NCBI GenBank assembly: GCA_035543455.1
Contig: DATKKE010000058.1
Location: forward strand, 1-64,000
Source: CAIKOD01 sp035543455
Lineage (GTDB): Archaea > Halobacteriota > Methanomicrobia > Methanomicrobiales > Methanospirillaceae
Length of the DNA: 64,000 nucleotides
Reading direction: 5' to 3'
Below the pieces are notes generated by a model. That model saw only the letters and a program-made list of their open reading frames with translations, made no database searches and had not been told where the DNA came from. Every line of letters starts with the position of its first letter. Position 1 is the stretch's first letter. The translations under genes and the position numbers were made by a program. Shown one piece after another: positions 1 to 9,064 of this stretch.

Positions 1-131
1 GTGTCAACCGTTCCAGAGACAACATTATTATTTGATGCGGGAGGTGCATTCTGGACGGGAGGAATCCCGGTGCATCCTGCCAGAAGTGCGCAAATCAGGA
101 GCAGACCAATTCCGTAAGGTAATTGTTTCAT
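1..131 (-). CDS. Lipoprotein, N-terminal part only
   Basis: The reading frame runs off the left edge of the window. It starts MKQLPYGIGLLLICALLAGC, a lipoprotein signal: two early polar residues, a hydrophobic core and the lipobox LAGC with Cys20 as the lipidation site. A Pro/Asn-rich stretch follows, typical of the spacer behind lipidated archaeal surface proteins. The mature domain lies outside the window, so no function can be given. The ATG sits at 129-131 on the complementary strand. Confidence 0.7.
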   Translation of the reverse strand, partial: MKQLPYGIGLLLICALLAGCTGIPPVQNAPPASNNNVVSGTVD

Positions 132-339
132 AGTACGTGTAAGGTTTTCAGGATATACTATTTGAAGGTTTATTAGTTACTTTCTCTATTCTTTTCAAAT
201 CTCAGCGACAACCTGCCTGGTTTTCCGTCTGTTTAAATTTTTCCAGTGCAATAAAATACATCTTCTCGCCCTGCGCTATCGGGCCGGGGACTATACTGTC
301 CGGTGGCGATGAACCTTTGCCTCCCTTAGACTTCGGAGA

Positions 340-507
340 TCATACCTGCATCCGTTCGGCGGGAGATGTACGTGTCGCGCTGCTTAACCTGTTCACCTGG
401 TCCCGGACTTTGAAGGCATCCATTACCCTGATCCCGGCATCAGACAAATCCCCGGCATCATAGTGAACAAAAGGCGCGTACCTGTTGCTCGAACCGAAAG
501 ATGATTT
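340..507 (-). pseudogene. Possible coding remnant without a start codon
   Basis: The stretch from 132 to 595 holds no convincing complete gene. On the minus strand one frame stays open for 55 codons between a TAA (508-510) and a TGA (340-342) and reads like protein (for example DAGIRVMDAFKVRDQV and SSATRTSPAERMQV). It has no plausible upstream start or ribosome-binding site. It may be the tail of a decayed gene, or chance. I do not recognise the sequence. Confidence 0.2.
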
Positions 508-595
508 TTAATAGCTGAAACAATATAGAACGAAAGACATTCGAGAGAGATCACAAATTCCCATACACTAATCTCTCCGAAAGATCTGGTGGAAT

Positions 596-805
596 ATGCC
601 ACGACTGCTGGAAAATAAAACATTTGATCTGTTTATTGCGTGTGTGGGATTTTTCATATCCGTTTTCGGATTGATCTTTATGTATCGTGCCTCCTATCAA
701 TATAGCCAGGAGGCAGGCATCATACTGGTAATATTGGGGATTTTTTGGATGATATTTGGTTTTGGTTGTTACCTGGCTTTTCAAGGAGCTGGAGTCGGCG
801 GATGA
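596..805 (+). CDS. Small two-helix membrane protein
   Basis: This encodes a 69-residue protein with two predicted transmembrane helices, at about residues 11-31 and 40-63, joined by a short polar loop (YRASYQYSQE). The ATG follows GGTGGA at a suitable distance, which supports the start. No family is recognised. It converges with the next minus-strand gene, and both stop codons lie in the arms of one hairpin. The hydrophobic, evenly spaced helices make it a likely real gene, but the function is unknown. Confidence 0.55.
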   Translation: MPRLLENKTFDLFIACVGFFISVFGLIFMYRASYQYSQEAGIILVILGIFWMIFGFGCYLAFQGAGVGG

Positions 806-843
806 TGAATAAGCAAACTACCTGGTTTACTTATTCATCATCC
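800..843. terminator. Bidirectional hairpin between convergent genes
   Basis: A perfect 14-bp inverted repeat (arm GGATGATGAATAAG at 800-813, complement at 830-843) with a 16-nt loop sits exactly between two converging genes. The stop codon of the upstream plus-strand gene lies in the left arm and that of the minus-strand gene in the right arm. A shared transcript-end structure is the simplest reading. Confidence 0.55.
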
Positions 844-1397
844 GGATGGTATGCAGACATCCCTACCAATATTTTCTGCAAAATCTGACTGTTTTTCGGT
901 AATCTGTTATATTTATGAGATATATCAGAAATTGAATACCAGGTATCTGAATTTCTGTCATAAACTATTGTATCCGATGAGGGTTTTATATCAAGCATGA
1001 GATAAGAACTGTCTCTCACAACTGCGGTAGCTGAAATCGTGTAATGATCAGGGCTCGTTTTCTCCCAGGAACCATTTCTTATAATAAAATAGTCCAATTC
1101 CTCTCCACCTGTTGAATTTTTTTTATTAAACACATTGTAGGAAAAGAACGTGTTATCTTCACCGAAGACAACAAAATCATAATCTATATCTCCTGTCCTC
1201 AGGTTTGGCTCATTAGTTCCATTATCAGGCACACTATATGTACCCCAGTTATCGACGATAGGATCTTTTCTTATATTGGTAGAAAGCAATACTCCAACAA
1301 TTATAATAATCATTAATATGAGTAAAATAGAAACTGCCACTAAAATAGAAATTTTAGGTACTTTTTGGTGATTGATCTCTCCTTTTACATTTGCCAT
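831..1397 (-). CDS. Membrane-anchored extracytoplasmic protein, unknown function
   Basis: The product is 188 residues. A short polar N-terminus is followed by a strongly hydrophobic helix (about residues 17-40, rich in Ile/Leu), then an outside domain of about 145 residues. The domain begins DPIVDNWGTYSV and alternates short strands with Trp, Tyr and Asp residues, which resembles the lipocalin-like small beta domains common in methanogen surface proteins. That resemblance is an impression, not a family assignment. The coding region is clearly AT-richer than mutS next to it, which may mean separate ancestry. Confidence 0.65.
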   Translation of the reverse strand: MANVKGEINHQKVPKISILVAVSILLILMIIIIVGVLLSTNIRKDPIVDNWGTYSVPDNGTNEPNLRTGDIDYDFVVFGEDNTFFSYNVFNKKNSTGGEELDYFIIRNGSWEKTSPDHYTISATAVVRDSSYLMLDIKPSSDTIVYDRNSDTWYSISDISHKYNRLPKNSQILQKILVGMSAYHPDDE

Positions 1398-1600
1398 TAC
1401 TATTATGTAAGTCTACAACTGATACAGGTTTTCATTTTGCATACTTTCGCCCTGCCCAGGAAAATTAATATCTGAGAATTTTACTCTAGCAAGCTTGCAC
1501 TTTTTCCCGTCTTCTGTTCCCCGGTGTTGGCAATGTGAGACCGCGAGATATTTCTCTCTTCCCTGCCATTGTACTCTCGATACGGCGGGAGACCGGAGCA

Positions 1601-4354
1601 GTGAGCGAACAACAGGGAAAGCGCCTGACGCCCGCGATGGAACAATACCGGGCGCTCAAGGAACAATGCGGGGACTCTATACTCTTTTTTCATATCGGGG
1701 ATTTTTATGAGACGTTCGGGTCAGACGCCGAGACAATATCCCGCGAACTGGATATCGTCCTGACTTCCCGGTCGAAAGGCCCGGACGGGGAACGTGTTCC
1801 CCTGGCGGGCGTGCCCTGCCACGCGGCCGATAGTTACATCGCCCGTCTCGTAAAGAAAGGTTACCGCGTAGCCGTATGCGATCAGGTGGGCGATGCGAAA
1901 GAAAACAAGGGAATTGTCAACCGGCAGCTGACGCGGGTCATCACCCCCGGGACCGTCATCGATCCCGGCATGGTTACGTCTTCAGCGGCGACATACCTGA
2001 TGGCACTAGCTGAAGACCGGGACAGGGGGGAAATTTCTGCTGCATTCCTCGATATAACAACCGGGGAGTTCTTTTATACTGTATGCCCGGTGGAAAACAG
2101 GTACCAGGCACTCGATGCGGAGATCTCCAAATATCACCCCGGGGAATGTGTTATCGGCGGAGAGACAACCCGGGCAGTCGTTTCACTGATAAATGACCGG
2201 GGAATCACGGTTACCCCCTGGAAAGAAGAGTCATTTAACACTGAGAGTGCAAAAGCAGCCCTTTTGGCGCATTTCGGGGTTGTTTCCCTCGAAGGATTCG
2301 GTCTTTCTTCGCATCCTTCGGCTGTGCTGGCAGCCGGCGCAGCTCTCATCTATGCATGCGAAACCCAGGGAAGAGTATTGAGTCATATTACCACCCTTTC
2401 CGACCGATCCGGTACAGGATTTATGATGCTTGACGCTGTTACACTCCGCAACCTCGAGGTACTTTCCAATATCCGGGACGGCAGTGATAACGGTACTCTG
2501 AGAAAAACCATCGACCTGACAAAGACCCCGATGGGAAGCCGGTTGCTCGTCCGTTGCCTGACAAACCCCCTGACCGATCCGGATACAATAAACGAACGTC
2601 TCGATGCGGTGGAATTTTTTGCGGAAAGGGCGCAGGTCAGGGCAGGACTTTCAGACCTCCTTTCACGCTGCATGGATATCGCCCGTATTGCAGGCCGGAT
2701 ATCGTACGGCAACGCGAACCCCAGAGATCTCGTGACACTTGCAGTGTCCTTAAGGGCGGTTCCTGACATCAGGGCATTGTTTGATTATACAGAGACAGGT
2801 ATTCCGCGGGCATTACAGGCAGCACTGGAACATCTCAATGATCACAGGGGGGCGATTGAACTGATATCCCGTGCGATTGTTGACGATCCACCCCCCGTGG
2901 TGAAAAACGGCGGTGTGATACGGCCGGGATACGATGCAGAGCTCGATCAGCTACGCCATGTATCGGGTTCCGGGAAGGACTGGATAGTACAGTTCCAGCA
3001 TGATGAACGGGAAAGAACCGGTATTAAATCTCTTAAAGTCGGATATACCTCAGTCTTTGGCTATTACATCGAAGTCACAAAGCCGAATTTATCGCTCGTA
3101 CCGCCGGATTACGAACGTAAGCAGACGACATCGACCGGAGAGCGGTTTACCGTTCCGTCCCTTCGCGAAAAGGAAGCAACCATTACCCATGCGGATGAGC
3201 GCCTGGTCGCCCGGGAAGGAGTACTGTATTCCACTCTGATCCGGACCCTCGCGGAGGATGTCAGGGCGTTGAAAACGACGGCAGAAAGTATCGCCTTCCT
3301 CGATCTCTACCGGGCACTTGCCGAGGCAGCGAAGAAAAATCACTATGTCCGTCCCCAGGTTGACGGATCGATGCATCACCTCGTGAGAGATGGCAGGCAT
3401 CCGGTTGTGGAACAGCGGATGAGCGGAGGATTTGTTCCGAATGACATGGTGCTCGATGCAGGGGGCGAACAGATCCTGATCATCACCGGCGCTAATATGG
3501 CTGGCAAGTCCACGTTCATGCGTTCCGTGGCCCAAATCACTATTCTTGCCCAGATGGGGAGTTATGTACCTGCATCTTTTGCACAGGTGGGAGTTGTCGA
3601 CAGGATTTTTACAAGGGTCGGGGCATTCGACGACCTCGCATCCGGACAGTCCACATTCATGGTGGAGATGCTCGAACTCGCAAATATCCTCAATAATGTC
3701 ACGAAACAGAGCCTTGTAATTCTCGACGAGATCGGACGGGGCACGTCTACCCTCGACGGGTTCTGCATTGCGAAAGCGGTGCTTGAATTTCTCCATGGAA
3801 AGGGAAATTCCGGGCCCAGGACCCTCTTTGCCACGCATTTCCACGAAATTGTCGGTGTTGAATCCGAATTAAAAAGGGTAAAAAATTATCATTTTGCAGT
3901 CCGCGATACCGGAAAGGAAGTGATCTTTTTGAGAAAACTCATCCCGGGGGCTACGGACAGGAGCTATGGGATACACGTGGCCCGCATTGCCGGTGTCCCG
4001 AGGAAGGTCATCGACCGGGCGAACATCCTTATGAATGAAGCCGGAACCGCCGAAACTCATCCATCCGGCAAGGTCCGGAAATATACCCAGGTGCTCCTCT
4101 TTGACGCACCTGCCCAGGGACCGGATCCGGTAGTCCAGGAACTGGAAAATCTTTCCCTGGACCGGATTACGCCGATAGAGGCCCTTAATATCCTTCATGG
4201 TCTCCAGCAGAAAACGAGAAAATTACCCGGTTCTGACGTCGGATCGGATCCATCGGAACCGGGGGTAACCGAACAGGGCTCTCGGGATGTGTCTTTCCAT
4301 GAAGAAAAAATGCCCATCGTGGATCCGGGAAAGGGAGATGAAGATGATCCCTGA
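1601..4354 (+). CDS. mutS: DNA mismatch repair protein MutS
   Basis: Recognises base mismatches and small loops and recruits MutL. About 917 residues from the GTG chosen here. GGAG lies a few bases upstream, and the product then starts VSEQQGKRLTPAMEQY, which fits MutS; an in-frame ATG at 1535 is less likely. The N-terminal mismatch-reading motif FYE is present (GDFYETF), followed by connector, core and clamp regions. The ATPase has Walker A GANMAGKST (Lys near residue 636), Walker B VILDEIGRGTSTLDG and the FATHFHEI signature. It is a bacterial-type MutS, rare among archaea but found in several methanogens, so ancient transfer is likely. It overlaps mutL. Confidence 0.97.
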   Translation: MSEQQGKRLTPAMEQYRALKEQCGDSILFFHIGDFYETFGSDAETISRELDIVLTSRSKGPDGERVPLAGVPCHAADSYIARLVKKGYRVAVCDQVGDAKENKGIVNRQLTRVITPGTVIDPGMVTSSAATYLMALAEDRDRGEISAAFLDITTGEFFYTVCPVENRYQALDAEISKYHPGECVIGGETTRAVVSLINDRGITVTPWKEESFNTESAKAALLAHFGVVSLEGFGLSSHPSAVLAAGAALIYACETQGRVLSHITTLSDRSGTGFMMLDAVTLRNLEVLSNIRDGSDNGTLRKTIDLTKTPMGSRLLVRCLTNPLTDPDTINERLDAVEFFAERAQVRAGLSDLLSRCMDIARIAGRISYGNANPRDLVTLAVSLRAVPDIRALFDYTETGIPRALQAALEHLNDHRGAIELISRAIVDDPPPVVKNGGVIRPGYDAELDQLRHVSGSGKDWIVQFQHDERERTGIKSLKVGYTSVFGYYIEVTKPNLSLVPPDYERKQTTSTGERFTVPSLREKEATITHADERLVAREGVLYSTLIRTLAEDVRALKTTAESIAFLDLYRALAEAAKKNHYVRPQVDGSMHHLVRDGRHPVVEQRMSGGFVPNDMVLDAGGEQILIITGANMAGKSTFMRSVAQITILAQMGSYVPASFAQVGVVDRIFTRVGAFDDLASGQSTFMVEMLELANILNNVTKQSLVILDEIGRGTSTLDGFCIAKAVLEFLHGKGNSGPRTLFATHFHEIVGVESELKRVKNYHFAVRDTGKEVIFLRKLIPGATDRSYGIHVARIAGVPRKVIDRANILMNEAGTAETHPSGKVRKYTQVLLFDAPAQGPDPVVQELENLSLDRITPIEALNILHGLQQKTRKLPGSDVGSDPSEPGVTEQGSRDVSFHEEKMPIVDPGKGDEDDP

Positions 4355-6119
4355 CATCAGTGCCAGAATTCACCTTCTCGATCCAGCGACCGTGAACCAG
4401 ATAGCCGCCGGGGAGGTGGTCGAAAGACCGGCGTCAGTGATAAAGGAGCTCGTGGAAAACTCGGTCGATGCAGGTGCCACCCGGATAATTATCGAAGTTC
4501 AGTCGGACCGCAGGGGAATCCGGATAATCAGGGTGGTTGACAATGGTTCCGGGATGTCTCCGGATGACGCAGAATTAGCATTTACTCCGCATGCAACGAG
4601 CAAGATTCGGACTATTGATGACCTCAGGGTATCGCATACCATGGGGTTCCGGGGAGAAGCCCTCGCAAGTATTGCCTCAGTATCAGAAGTTACTCTTGCA
4701 ACTTCAGAACACGGTCCGGGCAGCATAGGTACCGAAATAATTGTCAGGGCAGGCACAGTAATCAGGTCTGGAGAGGTCGGGACTCCACCTGGAACAATGA
4801 TCACGGTGAGGGACCTCTTTTTCAATACACCGGCCCGGAAAAAATTCCAGAAGCCCGTGTCATCGGAGATCGCATTTCTTACCCGCCAGATAGAGGCGTT
4901 TGCGATTGCTCATCCCGGCATTGCATTCCGCTTTGTTCATAATGGTACCGGGCGAATCGTTACCGAAGGAAACGGGAACCGGTTTGACGTCCTGGTATCG
5001 CTTTTTGGGAACGATATTTCTTCTGAGCTGATTCCGGTGGAATCCGCTGAAGCGCCGGTGAAAATCAGCGGATATATAACAAAGCCCTCGTCCTCCCGTC
5101 AGAACCCTTATGGGATGCTCGTCAGCATCAACGGAAGGCAGGTGCTGGTGAGGTCGGTGAGTGATGCAATCAGGGAGGGATATGGTACCCTCCTCCCTGA
5201 TGACCGGTTTCCTCTTGCCTTTATGGAACTGACTATCGACCCTGCCTGTATCGATGTCAATGTCCATCCGGCGAAGAGGGTTGTCCGCCTCTCGCGGGAG
5301 CGGGACATCTGTTCTCTTGTGTCCCAGGCGGTGGCCCTGGCCCTTCGTGGTGCCGATCTTGTGCCAAAAGCCCCCTCAGATGCTGCATTGCGTGTCGGAA
5401 CCGGGGACAGGCCAACAGGATACGATTCGACAGGTATACCGGAGGCAGGTGTCCGGGAACCGGTCCGTGATGACTATCTCCTGACGGATCGCCGTTTACG
5501 CCAGACGGAACTGTTCCCCCAATATTCGGAACGAGATGAAATTTCCCCGTATATTGAATTTTTAGGACAGTACGACGGAATTTACATTCTCGGCCGGGCA
5601 GCAGGGGGCGATCTTCTGCTGATAGACCAGCATGCCGCTCATGAACGGGTGCTCTATGACCAGCTCAGCCGGGCGGGTGAACGGCCAGATGCATCCCAGG
5701 AACTGATCGTTCCCATTATCCTCACGGTTTCACCTGCCGGACACCAGTCCATCAGTGATGCCATACCCAGGCTTTCGGATAAAGGATTTGTTGTCGAAGA
5801 ATTCGGAAGAGACAGTTATGCGATTCGTGCGGTTCCCGCAGTTCTCGGGACAACTATCCATGATGCGACCATCAGGGAGATTATTTGGGAATTTATCGGT
5901 TCCAGGGGGAATACGGGGCCTGGTGCCGTGGAGATGCTGACCCGATCCATCGCATGCCATGGTGCTGTAAAAGCCGGAACCGTCATGACCCCTGACCAGT
6001 GCCGCAGGCTCCTTAACCAGCTCTCGCGCACGCCCGAACCATGGACATGTCCGCACGGAAGGCCGGTGATGGTGGCATTCCCAAGAGACAGGCTCGACCG
6101 GATGTTTTACCGGAAGTGA
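4344..6119 (+). CDS. mutL: DNA mismatch repair protein MutL (endonuclease type)
   Basis: Couples MutS to strand removal. About 591 residues. The ATG at 4344 is spaced correctly behind GGGAG and lies inside the end of mutS, so the two are translationally coupled. The GHKL ATPase shows AAGEVVERPASVIKEL with the catalytic Glu, DNGSGM, ATSKI and GFRGEALASI. The C-terminal domain carries the metal/endonuclease signatures DQHAAHERVLYD, ACHGAVKAG and CPHGRP, so this MutL is probably a nicking enzyme that works without MutH. The last position of the DQHA-x2-E-x4-E motif is Asp instead of Glu. Confidence 0.97.
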   Translation: MIPDISARIHLLDPATVNQIAAGEVVERPASVIKELVENSVDAGATRIIIEVQSDRRGIRIIRVVDNGSGMSPDDAELAFTPHATSKIRTIDDLRVSHTMGFRGEALASIASVSEVTLATSEHGPGSIGTEIIVRAGTVIRSGEVGTPPGTMITVRDLFFNTPARKKFQKPVSSEIAFLTRQIEAFAIAHPGIAFRFVHNGTGRIVTEGNGNRFDVLVSLFGNDISSELIPVESAEAPVKISGYITKPSSSRQNPYGMLVSINGRQVLVRSVSDAIREGYGTLLPDDRFPLAFMELTIDPACIDVNVHPAKRVVRLSRERDICSLVSQAVALALRGADLVPKAPSDAALRVGTGDRPTGYDSTGIPEAGVREPVRDDYLLTDRRLRQTELFPQYSERDEISPYIEFLGQYDGIYILGRAAGGDLLLIDQHAAHERVLYDQLSRAGERPDASQELIVPIILTVSPAGHQSISDAIPRLSDKGFVVEEFGRDSYAIRAVPAVLGTTIHDATIREIIWEFIGSRGNTGPGAVEMLTRSIACHGAVKAGTVMTPDQCRRLLNQLSRTPEPWTCPHGRPVMVAFPRDRLDRMFYRK

Positions 6120-6217
6120 GCAGGTGAGTACCTGCGATCACAGGAGCCGGACTGGACCGATACGTTAAAATGATTACCCGGGCGACAATTATAGCCGGGT
6201 CAGTCAGGTGAATATCG

Positions 6218-6685
6218 ATGAAACGAGCTAAATCCGGTTTATTTTTGGTGCTCATTTCCCTTGTACTTGTTTTAATCGGGTACGTTTTCGTGTCCGGATG
6301 CATCAGCAGTGCTACCGGGCATGAAGATGTGTCCGCGATGAATCAGGACAATTTGTCATCATCGCACTTGTTTCCGCCGATGTACAATTATCCGAAGGAT
6401 AGTCCGGTAACCCCTCAGGATAACAGCCCCGGGAAATTTGTGCCCGGGGATATCCTTCAGCCCCCGGAATACTCTGCCGTATTCGACCGCGATATCGCTG
6501 TTATTGTAATCCGGGATACCGGTGACGGTTCTTACGAGATTGAAGGTATATCAAGGTCGGATGGCTCGTGGAACCGTATACCGGACTCTGTCAGGGGTCC
6601 TATAAGCCACAGGGAAGTGGAACGGTTATTCCCTGATAAAGTCGGTCACGAGGATGTTGCTATGCTGGCTGCCGGACGCGGATAA
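6218..6685 (+). CDS. Lipoprotein, unknown function
   Basis: A 155-residue protein with a lysine-containing N-terminus, a hydrophobic stretch and a lipobox (VSGC) near residue 28, so it should be lipidated on the outer face of the membrane. The mature part has a disordered Asn/Ser/Pro-rich linker and a small domain (about residues 85-140) with alternating strands, including AVIVIRDTGDGSYEIEGI. No known family is recognised. It sits between mutL and the MutY-like gene on the same strand, with gaps of about 100-160 bp, so co-transcription is possible but not shown. Confidence 0.7.
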   Translation: MKRAKSGLFLVLISLVLVLIGYVFVSGCISSATGHEDVSAMNQDNLSSSHLFPPMYNYPKDSPVTPQDNSPGKFVPGDILQPPEYSAVFDRDIAVIVIRDTGDGSYEIEGISRSDGSWNRIPDSVRGPISHREVERLFPDKVGHEDVAMLAAGRG

Positions 6686-6843
6686 CGTTGACCCGGGTCC
6701 GATTGTGGCACGAACCGATGGAATCCTGTCGTAATTCCAGACGTGCAGGATCCTGTTTTTCCGCCCCGAAACACAACAGCTTCAATATTTCGGGTGCAAC
6801 CATTCTTTAGGGTTATAATTATGCAGGCATCCGGAGGCAGCCG

Positions 6844-7668
6844 GTGATAGTTCCCGATGAAGAAGGAATAGTCCTGTTCCGGGAGAAGGTGTGGGCATTC
6901 TATCGGGAATGTGGAAGGCACGATCTCCCATGGAGGGCCACTACCGATCCTTATTGCATTTTCGTGTCTGAAGTGATGCTCCAACAGACGCAGGTATCCC
7001 GTTGCCTCGTTAAATATCCGGAATTCATCCGTGCATTTCCCGATTTTCCTACCCTTTCAGCTGCCCCGCTTGTCGATCTTATGAAGGTATGGAAGGGAAT
7101 GGGTTACAACCGGCGGGCAATAGCCCTGAAAACGACGGCTGAACTTGTGATTTCCTGTTATCAGGGAGTCCTTCCGGGGAACGAGCAGGAACTGCAGAAA
7201 CTTCCCGGTATAGGGAAAGCCACTGCCGCTTCAATTGCTGCGTTTGCTTATAACCTGCCGGTGGTCTTCATTGAAACAAATATCCGCAGGGTGTTTATCC
7301 ATTGTTTTTTTACCGGAATGGCACCGGTACCCGATCGGGAGATACACCCGCTTGTTTCAGCCACCCTGGACCGTGAAAATCCCCGTGAATGGTATTATGC
7401 GCTGATGGACGCCGGTGCCTCCCTTGGAAAAAGAATACAGAACCCAAACCGGAGAAGTGCCCATTATCATGTTCAGACCCGGTTTTCAGGATCTTTGAGG
7501 CAGATCAGAGGAAAGGTTCTTGGATTGCTGACCGGACCGGATACCCTTACGATCGACGATATTGCAGCACGAACCGGGGAAGATCCCATGAGAATACGCT
7601 GTATCGTGCAGGCGCTCGAACAGGAGGGCTTTCTCGTAACCGAAGGCAATTGGGTGCATATGAGATAA
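6844..7668 (+). CDS. HhH-GPD DNA glycosylase, MutY-like, without Fe-S cluster
   Basis: Likely removes adenine opposite oxidised guanine or acts on a related lesion. The GTG start follows GGAGG. SEVMLQQTQV carries the catalytic Glu (residue 43), and LPGIGKATA is the helix-hairpin-helix. The usual catalytic Asp position reads FIETNIRRV, so a Glu (residue 144) stands there. The four cysteines that bind a 4Fe-4S cluster in MutY/EndoIII are missing; the region reads QNPNRRSAHY instead. About 60 C-terminal residues look like a winged helix and replace the NUDIX-like MutY tail. I recall this cluster-free subfamily in bacteria and archaea; substrate is inferred. Confidence 0.85.
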   Translation: MIVPDEEGIVLFREKVWAFYRECGRHDLPWRATTDPYCIFVSEVMLQQTQVSRCLVKYPEFIRAFPDFPTLSAAPLVDLMKVWKGMGYNRRAIALKTTAELVISCYQGVLPGNEQELQKLPGIGKATAASIAAFAYNLPVVFIETNIRRVFIHCFFTGMAPVPDREIHPLVSATLDRENPREWYYALMDAGASLGKRIQNPNRRSAHYHVQTRFSGSLRQIRGKVLGLLTGPDTLTIDDIAARTGEDPMRIRCIVQALEQEGFLVTEGNWVHMR

Positions 7669-7785
7669 ACCCGCGATTTCTTTCTCCCTGAAGAAAATTT
7701 TCGCTGGTTCGCCTGGTTCCACCTGATGAAACCAAGCAAAAATTATTAATATCACCATATCCTTCTGGAGGTAGGTGAACGAACC

Positions 7786-8166
7786 ATGTCGGGAAAAAAC
7801 CTCGCTCAGCTGATGTACAGCGCTGATAACGCCCCCGGAGAAGCGGGAGGAAAACGAGAGAGTCACATACCGAAAATAGATGCACCGGCCTCGGTGAAGG
7901 CCGGGGAAGCCTTCCTGGTCAAGGTGGCGGTAGGTCCGCACCCAAACACCAACGAACACTCAATCCGGTGGGTTGCCCTGTTCCTCGAAGAGGACGGCCG
8001 GGCTTTTAATCCGATTATGCTTGCAAAAGCATCATTTGCCCCGGGATATGCGTCACCTGAAGTCGTATTCAAGGTCCAGCTCCAGAAAGGGGGGTTCCTC
8101 CATGCATCCGAGTATTGTAATGTACATGGCGTCTGGACCGGAATGAAGGATATTAAAGTTGCCTGA
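7786..8166 (+). CDS. sor: Superoxide reductase (neelaredoxin type)
   Basis: Reduces superoxide to hydrogen peroxide in the cytoplasm using electrons from rubredoxin. The 126-residue protein has only the catalytic centre II, so it is neelaredoxin and not two-domain desulfoferrodoxin. Iron ligands are visible: His27 with the preceding Glu25 (ESHIPKI), His52 and His58 (GPHPNTNEHS), and Cys111 and His114 (CNVHGVW). The ATG is preceded by GGAGGTAGGTGAACG, a strong binding site. Its place beside repair genes suits a strict anaerobe coping with oxygen damage. Confidence 0.96.
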   Translation: MSGKNLAQLMYSADNAPGEAGGKRESHIPKIDAPASVKAGEAFLVKVAVGPHPNTNEHSIRWVALFLEEDGRAFNPIMLAKASFAPGYASPEVVFKVQLQKGGFLHASEYCNVHGVWTGMKDIKVA

Positions 8167-8292
8167 TTGCAGGAATCGTACCTTTTTTCCCCTAACAAAT
8201 GTTCTGCAGAACTCGTATTCGTAACCATCAGGGGAAACACGAGACTGAACAAAAATGCCGAACGTACATGAGTCAACAGATCCTCACCTCCT

Positions 8293-8994
8293 GTGTATTT
8301 TTATCCGGAGTCTTCCTATCGTACAAGGCGTACCGCCAGACAAGTAACCTACAGGACACAGGAGGCCCCACACACGGCTGAAATTCCCGATATTAAGGGC
8401 TGGAAATTTTATATCATTATTATCATCCCGCTGATCGCGGCAATTATTCTTCTTCTCATCATCGGATTTCCAATGCCGCACCTGATAAGCCCCGGCCCGG
8501 ATAATACACCGGGAGCCGGGAATCAAACCATAACAGGTACTCCGGTTCCGGTCCGGACCACGCAGGTGGCGCCTGCAAGATCACCGTCCCCCGCGGGAAC
8601 AATACCGGGTGTCAATACAACGTTGCCTGCGTCAGCGGTGCAAACCAATCAGACCTCGGCGGTCCAGACCGCGGTGATCATCCCTGTCCCGTTTTCGTTA
8701 TCGGTAAGTCCGAAATCTGCATCTGCGAGACCGGGAGATACTCTTACCTATACGCTCGAGATTTTACACGGGGAAGGATTAACCGGGTCCATACGCATGT
8801 CCCTGACAGCAAAGGTATTGTTTGTCACCAGGACCTACGACCTTGGGACCACCGACCCTCCATTCCCGAAGAACGTCACCTACGATTTCAAGGTACCGGA
8901 ATATCTTCCGTCAGGAACAACCGTGAACGGCGTTATCACTGCGACAGGAGGATCGCAGACAGAGTCTGAGGATATATCCCTCAATATTCTCTAG
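8293..8994 (+). CDS. Membrane-anchored protein with Thr/Pro linker
   Basis: About 233 residues: an Arg/Tyr-rich N-terminal tail of 38 residues, one strongly hydrophobic helix (about 39-62, Ile/Leu-rich), a long Pro/Thr/Ala/Gln linker, and a C-terminal beta domain (about 135-233) starting PFSLSVSPKSASARPGDTLT, which resembles a CARDB/Ig-like fold. The layout suggests a protein displayed outside the cell. The frame is closed upstream by a TGA, and the only start before the helix is GTG with no good ribosome-binding site, so the exact start is uncertain. Converges with the ligase gene. Confidence 0.65.
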   Translation: MYFYPESSYRTRRTARQVTYRTQEAPHTAEIPDIKGWKFYIIIIIPLIAAIILLLIIGFPMPHLISPGPDNTPGAGNQTITGTPVPVRTTQVAPARSPSPAGTIPGVNTTLPASAVQTNQTSAVQTAVIIPVPFSLSVSPKSASARPGDTLTYTLEILHGEGLTGSIRMSLTAKVLFVTRTYDLGTTDPPFPKNVTYDFKVPEYLPSGTTVNGVITATGGSQTESEDISLNIL

Positions 8995-9064
8995 GATGGG
9001 AGACCCGTGGCCGGTCCGAAGAAAAGGAAAAAACCCTCTCATCTTCCGGGCTGCCTCCCTGATT

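Noticed and set aside
240..330. GC-rich inverted stretch (CCCTGCGCTATCGGGCCGGG) as another copy of the extragenic hairpin element
   Set aside because: It shares only general GC content with copies A-C; none of the ordered blocks is present.
3089..3844. Long 251-codon antisense frame inside mutS
   Set aside because: It lies wholly opposite the conserved MutS core, including Walker A, and is explained by GC-rich codon bias of the true gene.
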